Source of the DNA: Gammaproteobacteria bacterium
GTDB taxonomy: Bacteria > Pseudomonadota > Gammaproteobacteria > Enterobacterales > Alteromonadaceae
DNA length: 48,375 bases
Assembly: GCA_017302255.1 (NCBI GenBank)
Contig: JAFLDV010000032.1
Coordinates: forward strand, 1-48,375
Reading direction: 5' to 3'
The position numbers and the translations under genes were made by a program. Position 1 is the stretch's first letter. Each line of letters opens with the position of its first letter. Below are positions 7,783 to 15,043 of the stretch, in pieces. The notes beneath the pieces were generated by a model. That model did no database searches. It saw nothing but the letters and a program-made list of their open reading frames with translations, and was not told the DNA's origin.

Positions 7783-8921
7783 TCATTCTCCGAGGTACCC
7801 AGGCGGTACATCACATAATCGTTATAACCACATAGAATGCGCAGCATCCCTTGTAACTCTTGATCGAGGCTTGGGTCACCACTATCACTAATGAGCGGGC
7901 GACCGCCTAATTGTTGAATTTTGCTTTTGGTCGCCAACAGACAAATATGCTCTCGGCCAACTGTTCGAATCACAGATGGCGATAACTGTTGATTGCCACG
8001 GCCAAAAATATGGCCTTGGCCACCAATCAAAGTAATAACAAGTCGACAGTCAAAACCATCGACTAATTTGAGTAATTCAGCTGCCGTAACATCACTGGCA
8101 ATGACTTCACCATTTTCAACGACATCAACGCCCAACAAGGTGTTTGGCAAATTAAGTTCAGCCATGACAGCGGCAACAGTGCTGCCCGAGCCCATGATAT
8201 AACGGACATCGTCTTCCATTTGACTGACAAAATAAGCAGCTAAGTCATCCAGCACCAGCTCTTCTGACTCTTTGCCAGCGGTCTTTACACTCTGCACATA
8301 ACGCAATTCTGCGGGGATCTGCATCTCGCCATAACGTTTGGCTCGCACAGTACCGCTGCGAAAAGCGACTTCATCGATATCCATGACTTGTGCTTCTTGT
8401 ACTGAAACTAACTCGCCCCGGACCATTTTTGCCACAACTTTACCCGCAGCTTGCGGCGTAATGGCATAAACACCCGAGTGAATTTTACAACCTGCCGGAA
8501 TACCAAGCACCGTGGTACTTGGTTTGACACTGTTGCAAATATTGCGCGCTGTGCCATCTCCACCGGCAAATAACAATAAATCAATACCGAGTTGACTGAG
8601 CTGAGCCGCAGCCTCTTCACTGTCGGTTGCAGTCGACGGCTCAGCCGGCGTCCACTTGAGAACTTCCAGCGTAAAGCCGAGTTTCTCGGCAAGATCTGCC
8701 CCCATAGCACCAGCGACTGTGACGATAACAAGCTGGTCACGCAAGGCTAAAAGCTCCTGCAGCGCGTATTCTGCACGTTGCGACGCCATGGGCACGGCAC
8801 CAAGCGCTAGCGCTGTCGCCGCCATATCATCACTGCCTTTTAAGGCAACTGAGCCACCTAAACCAGCAAAAGGATTAATAATGAAGCCCAGACGAAATCG
8901 ATTGCCCTTGCTAACTGCCAT
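7779..8921 (-). CDS. ATP-NAD kinase family protein (AcoX/NadK-like)
   Basis: A 380-residue protein of the ATP-NAD kinase superfamily. It begins with LGFIINPFAGLGGSVALKGSD, typical of the AcoX-like branch, and contains the diagnostic diphosphate-binding FAGGDGTARNI (GGDGT at residues 120-124) and LGIPAGCKIHSGVYAI. The C-terminal region contains GSGSTVAAV and LLGVDVVENGEV, and VITLIGGQGHIFGRGNQQLSP follows. It differs from housekeeping NadK by its length and N-terminus, so substrate specificity (NAD or another nucleotide) is uncertain. AAGGATC precedes the ATG. It is the first gene of a unit with yfcL (4-nt overlap) and perhaps fklB. Family assignment is firm; the role is not known to me. Confidence 0.85.
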   Translation of the reverse strand: MAVSKGNRFRLGFIINPFAGLGGSVALKGSDDMAATALALGAVPMASQRAEYALQELLALRDQLVIVTVAGAMGADLAEKLGFTLEVLKWTPAEPSTATDSEEAAAQLSQLGIDLLLFAGGDGTARNICNSVKPSTTVLGIPAGCKIHSGVYAITPQAAGKVVAKMVRGELVSVQEAQVMDIDEVAFRSGTVRAKRYGEMQIPAELRYVQSVKTAGKESEELVLDDLAAYFVSQMEDDVRYIMGSGSTVAAVMAELNLPNTLLGVDVVENGEVIASDVTAAELLKLVDGFDCRLVITLIGGQGHIFGRGNQQLSPSVIRTVGREHICLLATKSKIQQLGGRPLISDSGDPSLDQELQGMLRILCGYNDYVMYRLGTSENE

Positions 8922-9056
8922 ATCAAGATCCTTAAAATCAACGCGGTATTGTAACCTAACGAGTAAAAGTTGGCACGAGTTGCTGCCAAATCACATTGCA
9001 CTAAAACACGCTGTGCTTTAGATTAAACTTTTTTAAGATACTGGCAGGACCACTTT

Positions 9057-10454
9057 ATGGCACTTTTGGACATACTTCAGCAGTTGCGTGAGAAATATTA
9101 CGCCAACCCTTACCCTCAGGCTGCTGAGCGTAAAGCACAATTGCGCGCATTGCGACAACAACTGCTTGCCCAACAAGCCGAACTATATAGTGCTGCTGCT
9201 ATCGATTTTGGCCAACGATCCGCGTCCGAAACCCGCATGTTAGAGGTACTGCCGACGGTAAATAATATTAGCGATGCGATAAGCAAACTTGGTCGCTGGA
9301 TGAAACCATCAAAACGTCATGTCAGTATTTTGTTTCAACCGGCGAGCAATCAAGTGGTCTACCAACCACTAGGCGTTGTTGGTGTTATTGTGCCGTGGAA
9401 TTACCCGATATTTCTTGCACTCGGACCATTAGTTGGCGCCGTTGCTGCCGGCAACAAAGTGATGGTGAAGCTGTCGGAAAGTACACCTGCGCTGAATAAA
9501 GTGCTGAAGCAAATCATTGAAACCGCATTGCCAAATATCGCCATTGTGGTTGAGGGCGAGGCTGATGTCGCCGCCGAGTTTAGTGCATTACCTTTTGATC
9601 ACCTGCTCTACACTGGCTCGACCGCAGTTGGTCATCATGTCATGCGCGCGGCAAGTGCACATCTGACGCCAGTCACTTTGGAGCTTGGCGGCAAATCACC
9701 GGTATTGTTAGCACCGGATGCCAACATCAAAGTCATGGCCTCACGCATCATGTTTGGCAAAGCTTGTAATGGCGGCCAAACTTGTGTAGCACCAGACTAT
9801 CTATTAGTTCCAGTAATGTCTTTAACCTCGACAGTCGAGGCACTAACCAACGAGTTTCAAGAATTTTATCCAAATGGTGCGGCTGATGCCAATTGGACAT
9901 CGGTGATCAACGAAAGGCATTGGCAGCGACTTTGTAAGCTTTTGCAAGAGGCGCAAGCGGCTGGTGCAGAAATCATCAGTTTGGCGGGAGAAGTTGATTT
10001 CGCGGACAGCAAACGGCGGATGCCAATTCAATTAGTGATTAACGCCCCTGCGCATTGTGCAATTTGGCAGGAAGAGATTTTTGGGCCATTGTTGCCAATC
10101 AAGACCTACGAAAACATCAATGAAGCCTTTGATTTTATTCGTAGTCAACCAAGACCTTTGGCATTCTATTTGTTTACCGACGACAAAGCTTTACAGAAGA
10201 AGTCGCTGGAAATCGTCCACGCTGGCGGTGTTTGTATCAATGACACCTTGGTACATGTTGGCCAAGACGATCTGCCATTTGGTGGCATCGGGCCATCGGG
10301 CATGGGACATTATCACGGCCGGGAAGGCTTCTTAACCTTTAGCCATGCCAAAGCGGTGCATAAAAAAGGCCGTTTTAATAGCGGCATGTTCGGCTATCCG
10401 CATATGCGGCCGAAACTACTCGACAAGTTATTGGATTGGCTGCTCAAACCATAA
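9057..10454 (+). CDS. Coniferyl-aldehyde-dehydrogenase-type NAD(P)-dependent aldehyde dehydrogenase
   Basis: This 465-residue class 3-like aldehyde dehydrogenase oxidises aldehydes to acids. Catalytic features are all present: VPWNYP with Asn115, LYTGSTAVG of the cofactor fold, the general base Glu209 in TLELGGKSPV, and the nucleophile Cys243 in GGQTCVAPDY. EEIFGPLLPI and LPFGGIGPSGMGHYHG are standard late motifs. The N-terminal pattern (LREKYYANPYP, ERKAQLRAL, AAAIDFGQRSASETRMLEV) and FLTFSHAKAVHKKGRFN are those of proteins annotated as coniferyl aldehyde dehydrogenase; the true substrate may be fatty or aromatic aldehydes. The C-terminal YPHMRPKLLDKLLDWLL helix is amphipathic. The gene is monocistronic, divergent from the ATP-NAD kinase family gene, and ends in a terminator. 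Confidence 0.9.
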   Translation: MALLDILQQLREKYYANPYPQAAERKAQLRALRQQLLAQQAELYSAAAIDFGQRSASETRMLEVLPTVNNISDAISKLGRWMKPSKRHVSILFQPASNQVVYQPLGVVGVIVPWNYPIFLALGPLVGAVAAGNKVMVKLSESTPALNKVLKQIIETALPNIAIVVEGEADVAAEFSALPFDHLLYTGSTAVGHHVMRAASAHLTPVTLELGGKSPVLLAPDANIKVMASRIMFGKACNGGQTCVAPDYLLVPVMSLTSTVEALTNEFQEFYPNGAADANWTSVINERHWQRLCKLLQEAQAAGAEIISLAGEVDFADSKRRMPIQLVINAPAHCAIWQEEIFGPLLPIKTYENINEAFDFIRSQPRPLAFYLFTDDKALQKKSLEIVHAGGVCINDTLVHVGQDDLPFGGIGPSGMGHYHGREGFLTFSHAKAVHKKGRFNSGMFGYPHMRPKLLDKLLDWLLKP

Positions 10455-10478
10455 CAAGCTCGTGTTATGACTATGAAA

Positions 10479-10505
10479 AGACGTGCTGCTTAGCACGTCT
10501 TTTTC
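10479..10505. terminator. Bidirectional terminator between the aldehyde dehydrogenase and MFS genes
   Basis: AAAAGACGTGCT pairs with AGCACGTCTTTT around a short GCT(T) loop. T-rich on the plus strand, and A-rich on the left, so it also works for the convergent MFS gene, whose stop codon it touches. Confidence 0.85.
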
Positions 10506-11667
10506 ATTTACCAAAAGCCGCAATGTGTTTTGGCAAGGTCCAAGTCAGCATTGCCGCAGCAAAAGCAGCGCCGCCAGCCAGTAGAAAACTTAATGTTGAA
10601 CCAGCACCATCTTGCCAAGTCCAGCCACAGATATAAGCACCGACCGCACCACCACCACCATAAACTAAACCAGCGTACAAAGCTTGGCCGCGACTGCGCT
10701 GAGGTTTTGGGAAGAACTGTTGAATAAACTGCATGGCACAACTATGGGCTAACGCAAAACTAAAGGCATGCAACAACATGCTAAGCGCCAGCACTAGGGG
10801 TTGTGCGGCAAAAAAAGCAACTAAACTCCAACGGATAGCGGTCAATCCATAACAAAGGCTCAGTAAGTTGCGATAACTGCGATTGTTCAGCACCTTGCCA
10901 GCAAAGTAAAACGCCACAATTTCAGCGGCGACAGCCAAACCAATAAACAATCCACTTGCAGTTCCGCTGTAACCTAAATCTCTGGTATAGATAGTAAAAA
11001 AGCTATAAAACGGCGCAAAACTGACTTGCAGTAAAAACGCCGCCAGCATAAATACGACAAAAGCACGATGACGCCACAATAATCGAAACTTAACAGCTGC
11101 TCCGTTTTCCGCATGCCCCAGTTCAAATTTAGGCAATTGCCATAATGTGACCAACATCAATAGTAAAAATAATAAGGCGCTTGCCGGTAAAAACTCCGGA
11201 CCAAATTGTTCTAAAAGATAGCCACTAAGTACCACCAATAGGATGTAACCAACACTACCAGCAGAACGGACTTTACTATAACGAGCAGTATCGTTTTCCA
11301 GATAATGAAAAGCCGAGGTCTCTAGTTGCGGCAAAATCGCGGTCCAGCACAGGCTGTAAATCGACAAACCGACTAACAACAAGCCATAACCGCCATCAAT
11401 AAAACTTGAGCACCAACCAAGTGTTGCAAGTACAGCACCAAAACGCATCACCCAAACCGGGTCCCCCCGGCGCTCAGCGAATTGCGCCCAAAGACTAGGT
11501 CCGATAATACGCATACCGGTAACAATCGCCAACAGCAGGCCAATGTCATGTGAATTTAGCCCACGAGAGTCAAGATAAAGCCCGATATAAGGAACAAAAA
11601 CGCCAAGAACACCGAAATAGGCGAGATATGCAAAAGCCAAAAGCTTTTCATGCGATAAATTCGACAA
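10504..11667 (-). CDS. MFS transporter (MFS_1-like, HcaT-like)
   Basis: A major facilitator with about 12 hydrophobic segments, 387 residues from the chosen start. The N-terminal helix AFAYLAYFGVLGVFVPYIGLYL, the loop LNSHDIGLLLAIVTGMRIIGPSLWAQFAER and the mid-protein YSKVRSAGSVGYILLV are typical of the branch that contains the 3-phenylpropionate permease HcaT and sugar-like permeases. I cannot name the substrate. The likely start is the TTG at 11667 (MSNLSHEKLLAF) because AAAAGGG lies 9 nt upstream; an ATG at 11778 would add 37 residues of non-conserved sequence. It follows prmB-aroC on the same strand, with a 158-bp gap holding a hairpin, so it may be partly co-transcribed with them. Confidence 0.85.
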   Translation of the reverse strand: MSNLSHEKLLAFAYLAYFGVLGVFVPYIGLYLDSRGLNSHDIGLLLAIVTGMRIIGPSLWAQFAERRGDPVWVMRFGAVLATLGWCSSFIDGGYGLLLVGLSIYSLCWTAILPQLETSAFHYLENDTARYSKVRSAGSVGYILLVVLSGYLLEQFGPEFLPASALLFLLLMLVTLWQLPKFELGHAENGAAVKFRLLWRHRAFVVFMLAAFLLQVSFAPFYSFFTIYTRDLGYSGTASGLFIGLAVAAEIVAFYFAGKVLNNRSYRNLLSLCYGLTAIRWSLVAFFAAQPLVLALSMLLHAFSFALAHSCAMQFIQQFFPKPQRSRGQALYAGLVYGGGGAVGAYICGWTWQDGAGSTLSFLLAGGAAFAAAMLTWTLPKHIAAFGK

Positions 11668-11696
11668 AAGCAAAAACCCTTTTCTGCAAACGAACA

Positions 11697-11717
11697 AGCC
11701 ATCCCTCAGGGATGGCT
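11697..11717 (-). other. Perfect 10-bp hairpin between aroC and the MFS gene
   Basis: AGCCATCCCT and AGGGATGGCT are exact complements separated by one base (the loop would open to 3-5 nt). On the minus strand it is followed by TTGTTCGTTTG, a poor U tract. It may be a weak terminator of aroC, a processing site, or an attenuator ahead of the MFS gene, 30 nt before its TTG start. Confidence 0.5.
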
Positions 11718-11825
11718 GGCAACATAACTTCCGAAAATGTAATTGGGCTGATGCTGCCCTTGTGACATATGAAGACAAGGGCTTGCAGTCGCTGACCTGC
11801 GTTTTTGGCTGTCAGCCCGGAAAAT

Positions 11826-12929
11826 TTAGCTGCGCTGCAACGCCGCTAAATCTGGTGTTGATACCGACACTTGGTGGTTCTGTGCATGATGGCGTAAAAA
11901 ATGATCCATCAATACAATGGCTAGCATTGCCTCAGCAATTGGCACAGCGCGGATACCAACACAAGGATCGTGACGACCTTTAGTCACTAGTTCCACTGGC
12001 TCGCCAAACTGATTGATGCTTTGCCCTGGGATGCTAATGCTAGAAGTTGGTTTTAGCGCAATACTGACTCGAATATCTTGGCCAGATGAAATACCGCCTA
12101 AAATACCGCCAGCGTGATTGGCTGTGAAGCCTTGCGGCGTCATTGCATCACGATGGGTTGAACCTTGTTGTTCAACCACGGCAAAACCATCACCAATTTC
12201 AACCGCTTTCACCGCATTGATACTCATCATGGCATGGGCAATATCGGCATCTAATCGGTCAAACACAGGTTCGCCCCAACCTACTGGTACATTCGAAGCC
12301 ACAACATTAACCCGAGCGCCGACCGAATCGCCTGACTTTTTCAAGTCACGCATAAAAGTATCAAGTGCTTCGATTTTATCGACATCAGGACAAAAGAAGT
12401 CGTTCTGTTCAACTTGCTGCCAATCAACTTTTTCAGCTTTGACCGGACCCAACTGGGCAAGATAACCGCGGATCTCAACGCCAAAACGCTGACGTAAATA
12501 TTGTTTAGCAATAGCACCAGCGGCAACACGCACGGCAGTTTCTCGTGCAGATGAGCGACCGCCGCCACGGTAATCGCGAATACCATATTTGTGATGATAG
12601 GTGTAATCAGCATGTCCTGGGCGGAACAAGTCTTTGATGTTCGAGTAATCTTGACTACGCTGATCCGTATTTTCAATTAACAGACCAATCGAGCAACCAG
12701 TGGTTACGCCTTCAAAAACGCCGGACAATACTTTGACTACATCATCTTCACGGCGCTGCGTGGTGTAGCGTGATGTGCCTGGTTTACGCCGATCAAGTTC
12801 GTGCTGCACTGCTTCCATATCAAGTTGCAGCCCAGGCGGACAACCGTCCAAAACCCCACCGATGGCCGGACCATGGCTTTCGCCAAAAGTTGTCAGCCGA
12901 AACAATTCACCGATACTGTTGCCAGCCAT
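11826..12929 (-). CDS. aroC: Chorismate synthase
   Basis: This enzyme catalyses the last step of the shikimate pathway, 5-enolpyruvylshikimate-3-phosphate to chorismate, with reduced FMN. At 367 residues it has the usual length, and the signature blocks are intact: [18 protein letters not shown] near the N-terminus, [17 protein letters not shown], the basic block [19 protein letters not shown], and [20 protein letters not shown]. It lies 3 nt downstream of prmB on the same strand, the same order as in E. coli, so the two form one unit. No feedback or attenuator element is visible upstream. Confidence 0.97.
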   Translation of the reverse strand: MAGNSIGELFRLTTFGESHGPAIGGVLDGCPPGLQLDMEAVQHELDRRKPGTSRYTTQRREDDVVKVLSGVFEGVTTGCSIGLLIENTDQRSQDYSNIKDLFRPGHADYTYHHKYGIRDYRGGGRSSARETAVRVAAGAIAKQYLRQRFGVEIRGYLAQLGPVKAEKVDWQQVEQNDFFCPDVDKIEALDTFMRDLKKSGDSVGARVNVVASNVPVGWGEPVFDRLDADIAHAMMSINAVKAVEIGDGFAVVEQQGSTHRDAMTPQGFTANHAGGILGGISSGQDIRVSIALKPTSSISIPGQSINQFGEPVELVTKGRHDPCVGIRAVPIAEAMLAIVLMDHFLRHHAQNHQVSVSTPDLAALQRS

Positions 12930-12932
12930 GTA

Positions 12933-13883
12933 TTACTCCAAAAAATCTGCCTGATGGGCGAGCAACTGAGCTTTAGTCAGGGCAAAAACGCCAATGCCGC
13001 CATTTTTAAACTGGATCCAGTCAAAGGGAACTGCTGGTAATCGCTCGGCGAGCGCAACCATACTATTACCCACTTCACAAATCAGCACGCCCTGTTCTGT
13101 TAAATGATCAGCAGCCTCGCGCAAAATTCGCATCGTCAAAGCTAAGCCATCAACCCCCGAGGCCAAACCAAGTTCAGGCTCGTGATGATATTCTTCAGGC
13201 AAATCAGCCATGTCTTCCGCGTCAACATATGGAGGATTAGTAACGATAAGGTCATATTGTTGCCCTGGCAGCGCGTCATAGCCATCCGAATGGATCGGGA
13301 ACACCCGATCTTCCAGTTGATGTTGGCTGATATTCAGATCGGCAACCATCAAGGCATCTTCGCTAATATCCACAGCGTCCACTTCAGCGTCAGGCATATA
13401 GTGCGCACAAGCAATCGCAATACAGCCAGAGCCGGTGCACAAATCTAAAATACGTGATGGCGGATTCACCGCAAACCATGAGCCAAACTGCTGAACAATC
13501 AGTTCGGCAATTGGCGAGCGCGGCACTAGTACCCGCTCATCGACATAAAATGGCAAGCCGGCAAAAAATGCATGTTGGGTTAAATAGGCCGCAGGAACTC
13601 GTTGTTCAATCCGGGCTTGCAGCAATTCGACAAACTGCCGACGCTCGGTACGAGTTAGTCGAGTTTGCAGCAACGCCGGTTCGGCTAAATGGGTAAAATG
13701 CAAAGTGTGCGCCATCAGAACCCCTGCTTCGTCCCAAGGGTTGTCTGTGCCGTGGCCAAAGTAAATATCGGCAGCATTAAACTGGCTTACCGCAAAACGC
13801 AGCCAATCGTGAATAGTAATAAGTTCGACCAATGCATCGTCGATTAATTCTGCAGTTAGCTGATAAGAATGTTGTTCTGTCAT
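12933..13883 (-). CDS. prmB: Ribosomal protein L3 N5-glutamine methyltransferase
   Basis: This SAM-dependent enzyme methylates a glutamine of ribosomal protein L3, probably during 50S assembly. The methyltransferase core shows the SAM motif [15 protein letters not shown] (about 145-159), the acidic [11 protein letters not shown], and the amide-binding NPPY at 216-219. The all-helical N-terminal domain ([31 protein letters not shown]) distinguishes PrmB from PrmC. Length is 316 residues. It begins only 34 bp from the divergent smrB, so both promoters must share or overlap that tiny region or lie inside the opposite gene. It is co-transcribed with aroC. Confidence 0.95.
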   Translation of the reverse strand: MTEQHSYQLTAELIDDALVELITIHDWLRFAVSQFNAADIYFGHGTDNPWDEAGVLMAHTLHFTHLAEPALLQTRLTRTERRQFVELLQARIEQRVPAAYLTQHAFFAGLPFYVDERVLVPRSPIAELIVQQFGSWFAVNPPSRILDLCTGSGCIAIACAHYMPDAEVDAVDISEDALMVADLNISQHQLEDRVFPIHSDGYDALPGQQYDLIVTNPPYVDAEDMADLPEEYHHEPELGLASGVDGLALTMRILREAADHLTEQGVLICEVGNSMVALAERLPAVPFDWIQFKNGGIGVFALTKAQLLAHQADFLE

Positions 13884-13917
13884 TTATTTCAATCTGCTCT
13901 TTGTATAGACTTGCGCC

Positions 13918-14445
13918 ATGCGCAAATTACCGCCTTTAAACGACCAGGATTTACAGCTGTTCCGCGATTCAATCGCGGGCACTAAGCCGTTGCGGCAGGA
14001 CAAGATACCGCCTGCGCGAGCTGTCAGCAAGCAAAAATCCGCCATCAAGACGTCTGAACGAAAGGATGACGCTAGTTTATTCTATTTTTCTGACGAATAC
14101 GAAGGCTATCAGTTTGATGGCGGCACAATCAGCTATGTGCAACCCGGAGAAGACCCGCAACTTGCCAAAAATTTGAAGCGCGGTGAAGTACAACCTGGCG
14201 TTTTATTGGACTTGCACGGTTTGACACAACTGCAAGCAAAAACTGAATTAGCGGGATTATTGGAATACTGCCAAGCACAACATCTCAATTGCGCTTGTGT
14301 CGTGCATGGCAAAGGCAGCGGTTTACTAGCACGTAAAGTGCCAAATTGGTTAATCCAGCATCCAAACGTAAGAGCCTTTCATACTGCGCCAACCCATTGG
14401 GGTCGAGATGGCGCACTCTTAGTGTTACTTAAAACGCCGACGTAA
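13918..14445 (+). CDS. smrB: Ribosome rescue endonuclease SmrB
   Basis: SmrB (YfcN) recognises collided ribosomes and cuts the mRNA between them. The C-terminal Smr domain is intact: LDLHGLTQLQAKTEL with the catalytic DLHG at 98-101, VVHGKGSG with HGKG at 130-133, and FHTAPTHWGRDGALLVLL. The N-terminal extension with LFYFSDEYEGYQ is typical of SmrB (the E. coli protein has HYFSDEF) and absent from MutS2-type Smr proteins. Length is 175 residues. It is divergent from prmB as in E. coli, and its last 17 bp overlap the 3' end of the convergent sixA. Confidence 0.95.
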   Translation: MRKLPPLNDQDLQLFRDSIAGTKPLRQDKIPPARAVSKQKSAIKTSERKDDASLFYFSDEYEGYQFDGGTISYVQPGEDPQLAKNLKRGEVQPGVLLDLHGLTQLQAKTELAGLLEYCQAQHLNCACVVHGKGSGLLARKVPNWLIQHPNVRAFHTAPTHWGRDGALLVLLKTPT

Positions 14446-14923
14446 CCAACGGCAATTCAGCAACAGACATCTTCTCAAGCACCACGCCGCGTTGCCCCGG
14501 TTGATATTCAATGCCGACTAAACCGGAAGTTTCAAATATCGGGGTTTGGCCAGTTTTACTGAAGGTTTCTACCAAAAAACTCACCAATGGCATATGCGAA
14601 ACTAACAAAATCCGTGCATTAGCCTGAGTTTCTAGCAAAGCATCAATATAAAGTTGTACTTGCTGGCAGTCGCCTTCTGGCACTAACTCTGCTAATGTTT
14701 GCAAAGATGGTTTTGAAGATTGACCGTGCCACATCAGTTCCGCAGTCTGCTGAGTACGGATAAATGGGCTATGTAAGATAAAATCAAATGGTTGGTAACT
14801 CTTTGCGAGCCAGTTTGCCATTTGCGTCACATCGGCGCGGCCTTTGGCTGTTAACTGACGTTGACTATCTTGACTGCTCTGTGGCTCAGCTTCGCCGTGC
14901 CGCATGATAACCAAATTGACCAT
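14429..14923 (-). CDS. sixA: Phosphohistidine phosphatase SixA
   Basis: This small histidine phosphatase removes phosphate from phosphohistidine; in E. coli it acts on the nitrogen PTS protein NPr and earlier on ArcB. The catalytic RHG is at the start (VIMRHGEAEP), SPFIRTQQTAE supplies the second arginine, and VSHMPLVSFLVE the second catalytic histidine. The sequence is collinear with E. coli SixA. I chose the ATG at 14923 (164 residues), which places RHG eight residues in, as in the family; an upstream ATG at 14953 would add ten residues. The ribosome site is weak. Its 3' end overlaps smrB by 17 bp, a convergent arrangement that leaves no room for a terminator. Confidence 0.9.
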   Translation of the reverse strand: MVNLVIMRHGEAEPQSSQDSQRQLTAKGRADVTQMANWLAKSYQPFDFILHSPFIRTQQTAELMWHGQSSKPSLQTLAELVPEGDCQQVQLYIDALLETQANARILLVSHMPLVSFLVETFSKTGQTPIFETSGLVGIEYQPGQRGVVLEKMSVAELPLVTSAF

Positions 14924-14991
14924 TGTGTACACCATCAACAACTTCACGCCCAACGCGAAAAGAGTGCGCTATGATAAAGAAACTTTGCGTG

Positions 14992-15004
14992 AACAGTAAC
15001 TGTT
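14992..15004. promoter_or_regulatory. Perfect 13-bp palindrome between sixA and the M16 peptidase gene
   Basis: AACAGT-A-ACTGTT is a perfect inverted repeat with a single central base, 40 nt upstream of the M16 start. It does not match an operator I can name. Confidence 0.25.
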
Positions 15005-15043
15005 AATAAAGCATAAAACCAAACGTTTATATTCCTGATTGAT

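Noticed and set aside
7779-8921. NAD-kinase-like gene as an NAD-depleting defence effector
   Set aside because: The protein has intact GGDGT and AcoX-like motifs and sits in a conserved housekeeping unit with yfcL; nothing suggests an NADase.
12341-12676. 111-codon open frame in another frame within aroC
   Set aside because: It overlaps the conserved core of chorismate synthase and its product has no recognisable domain.
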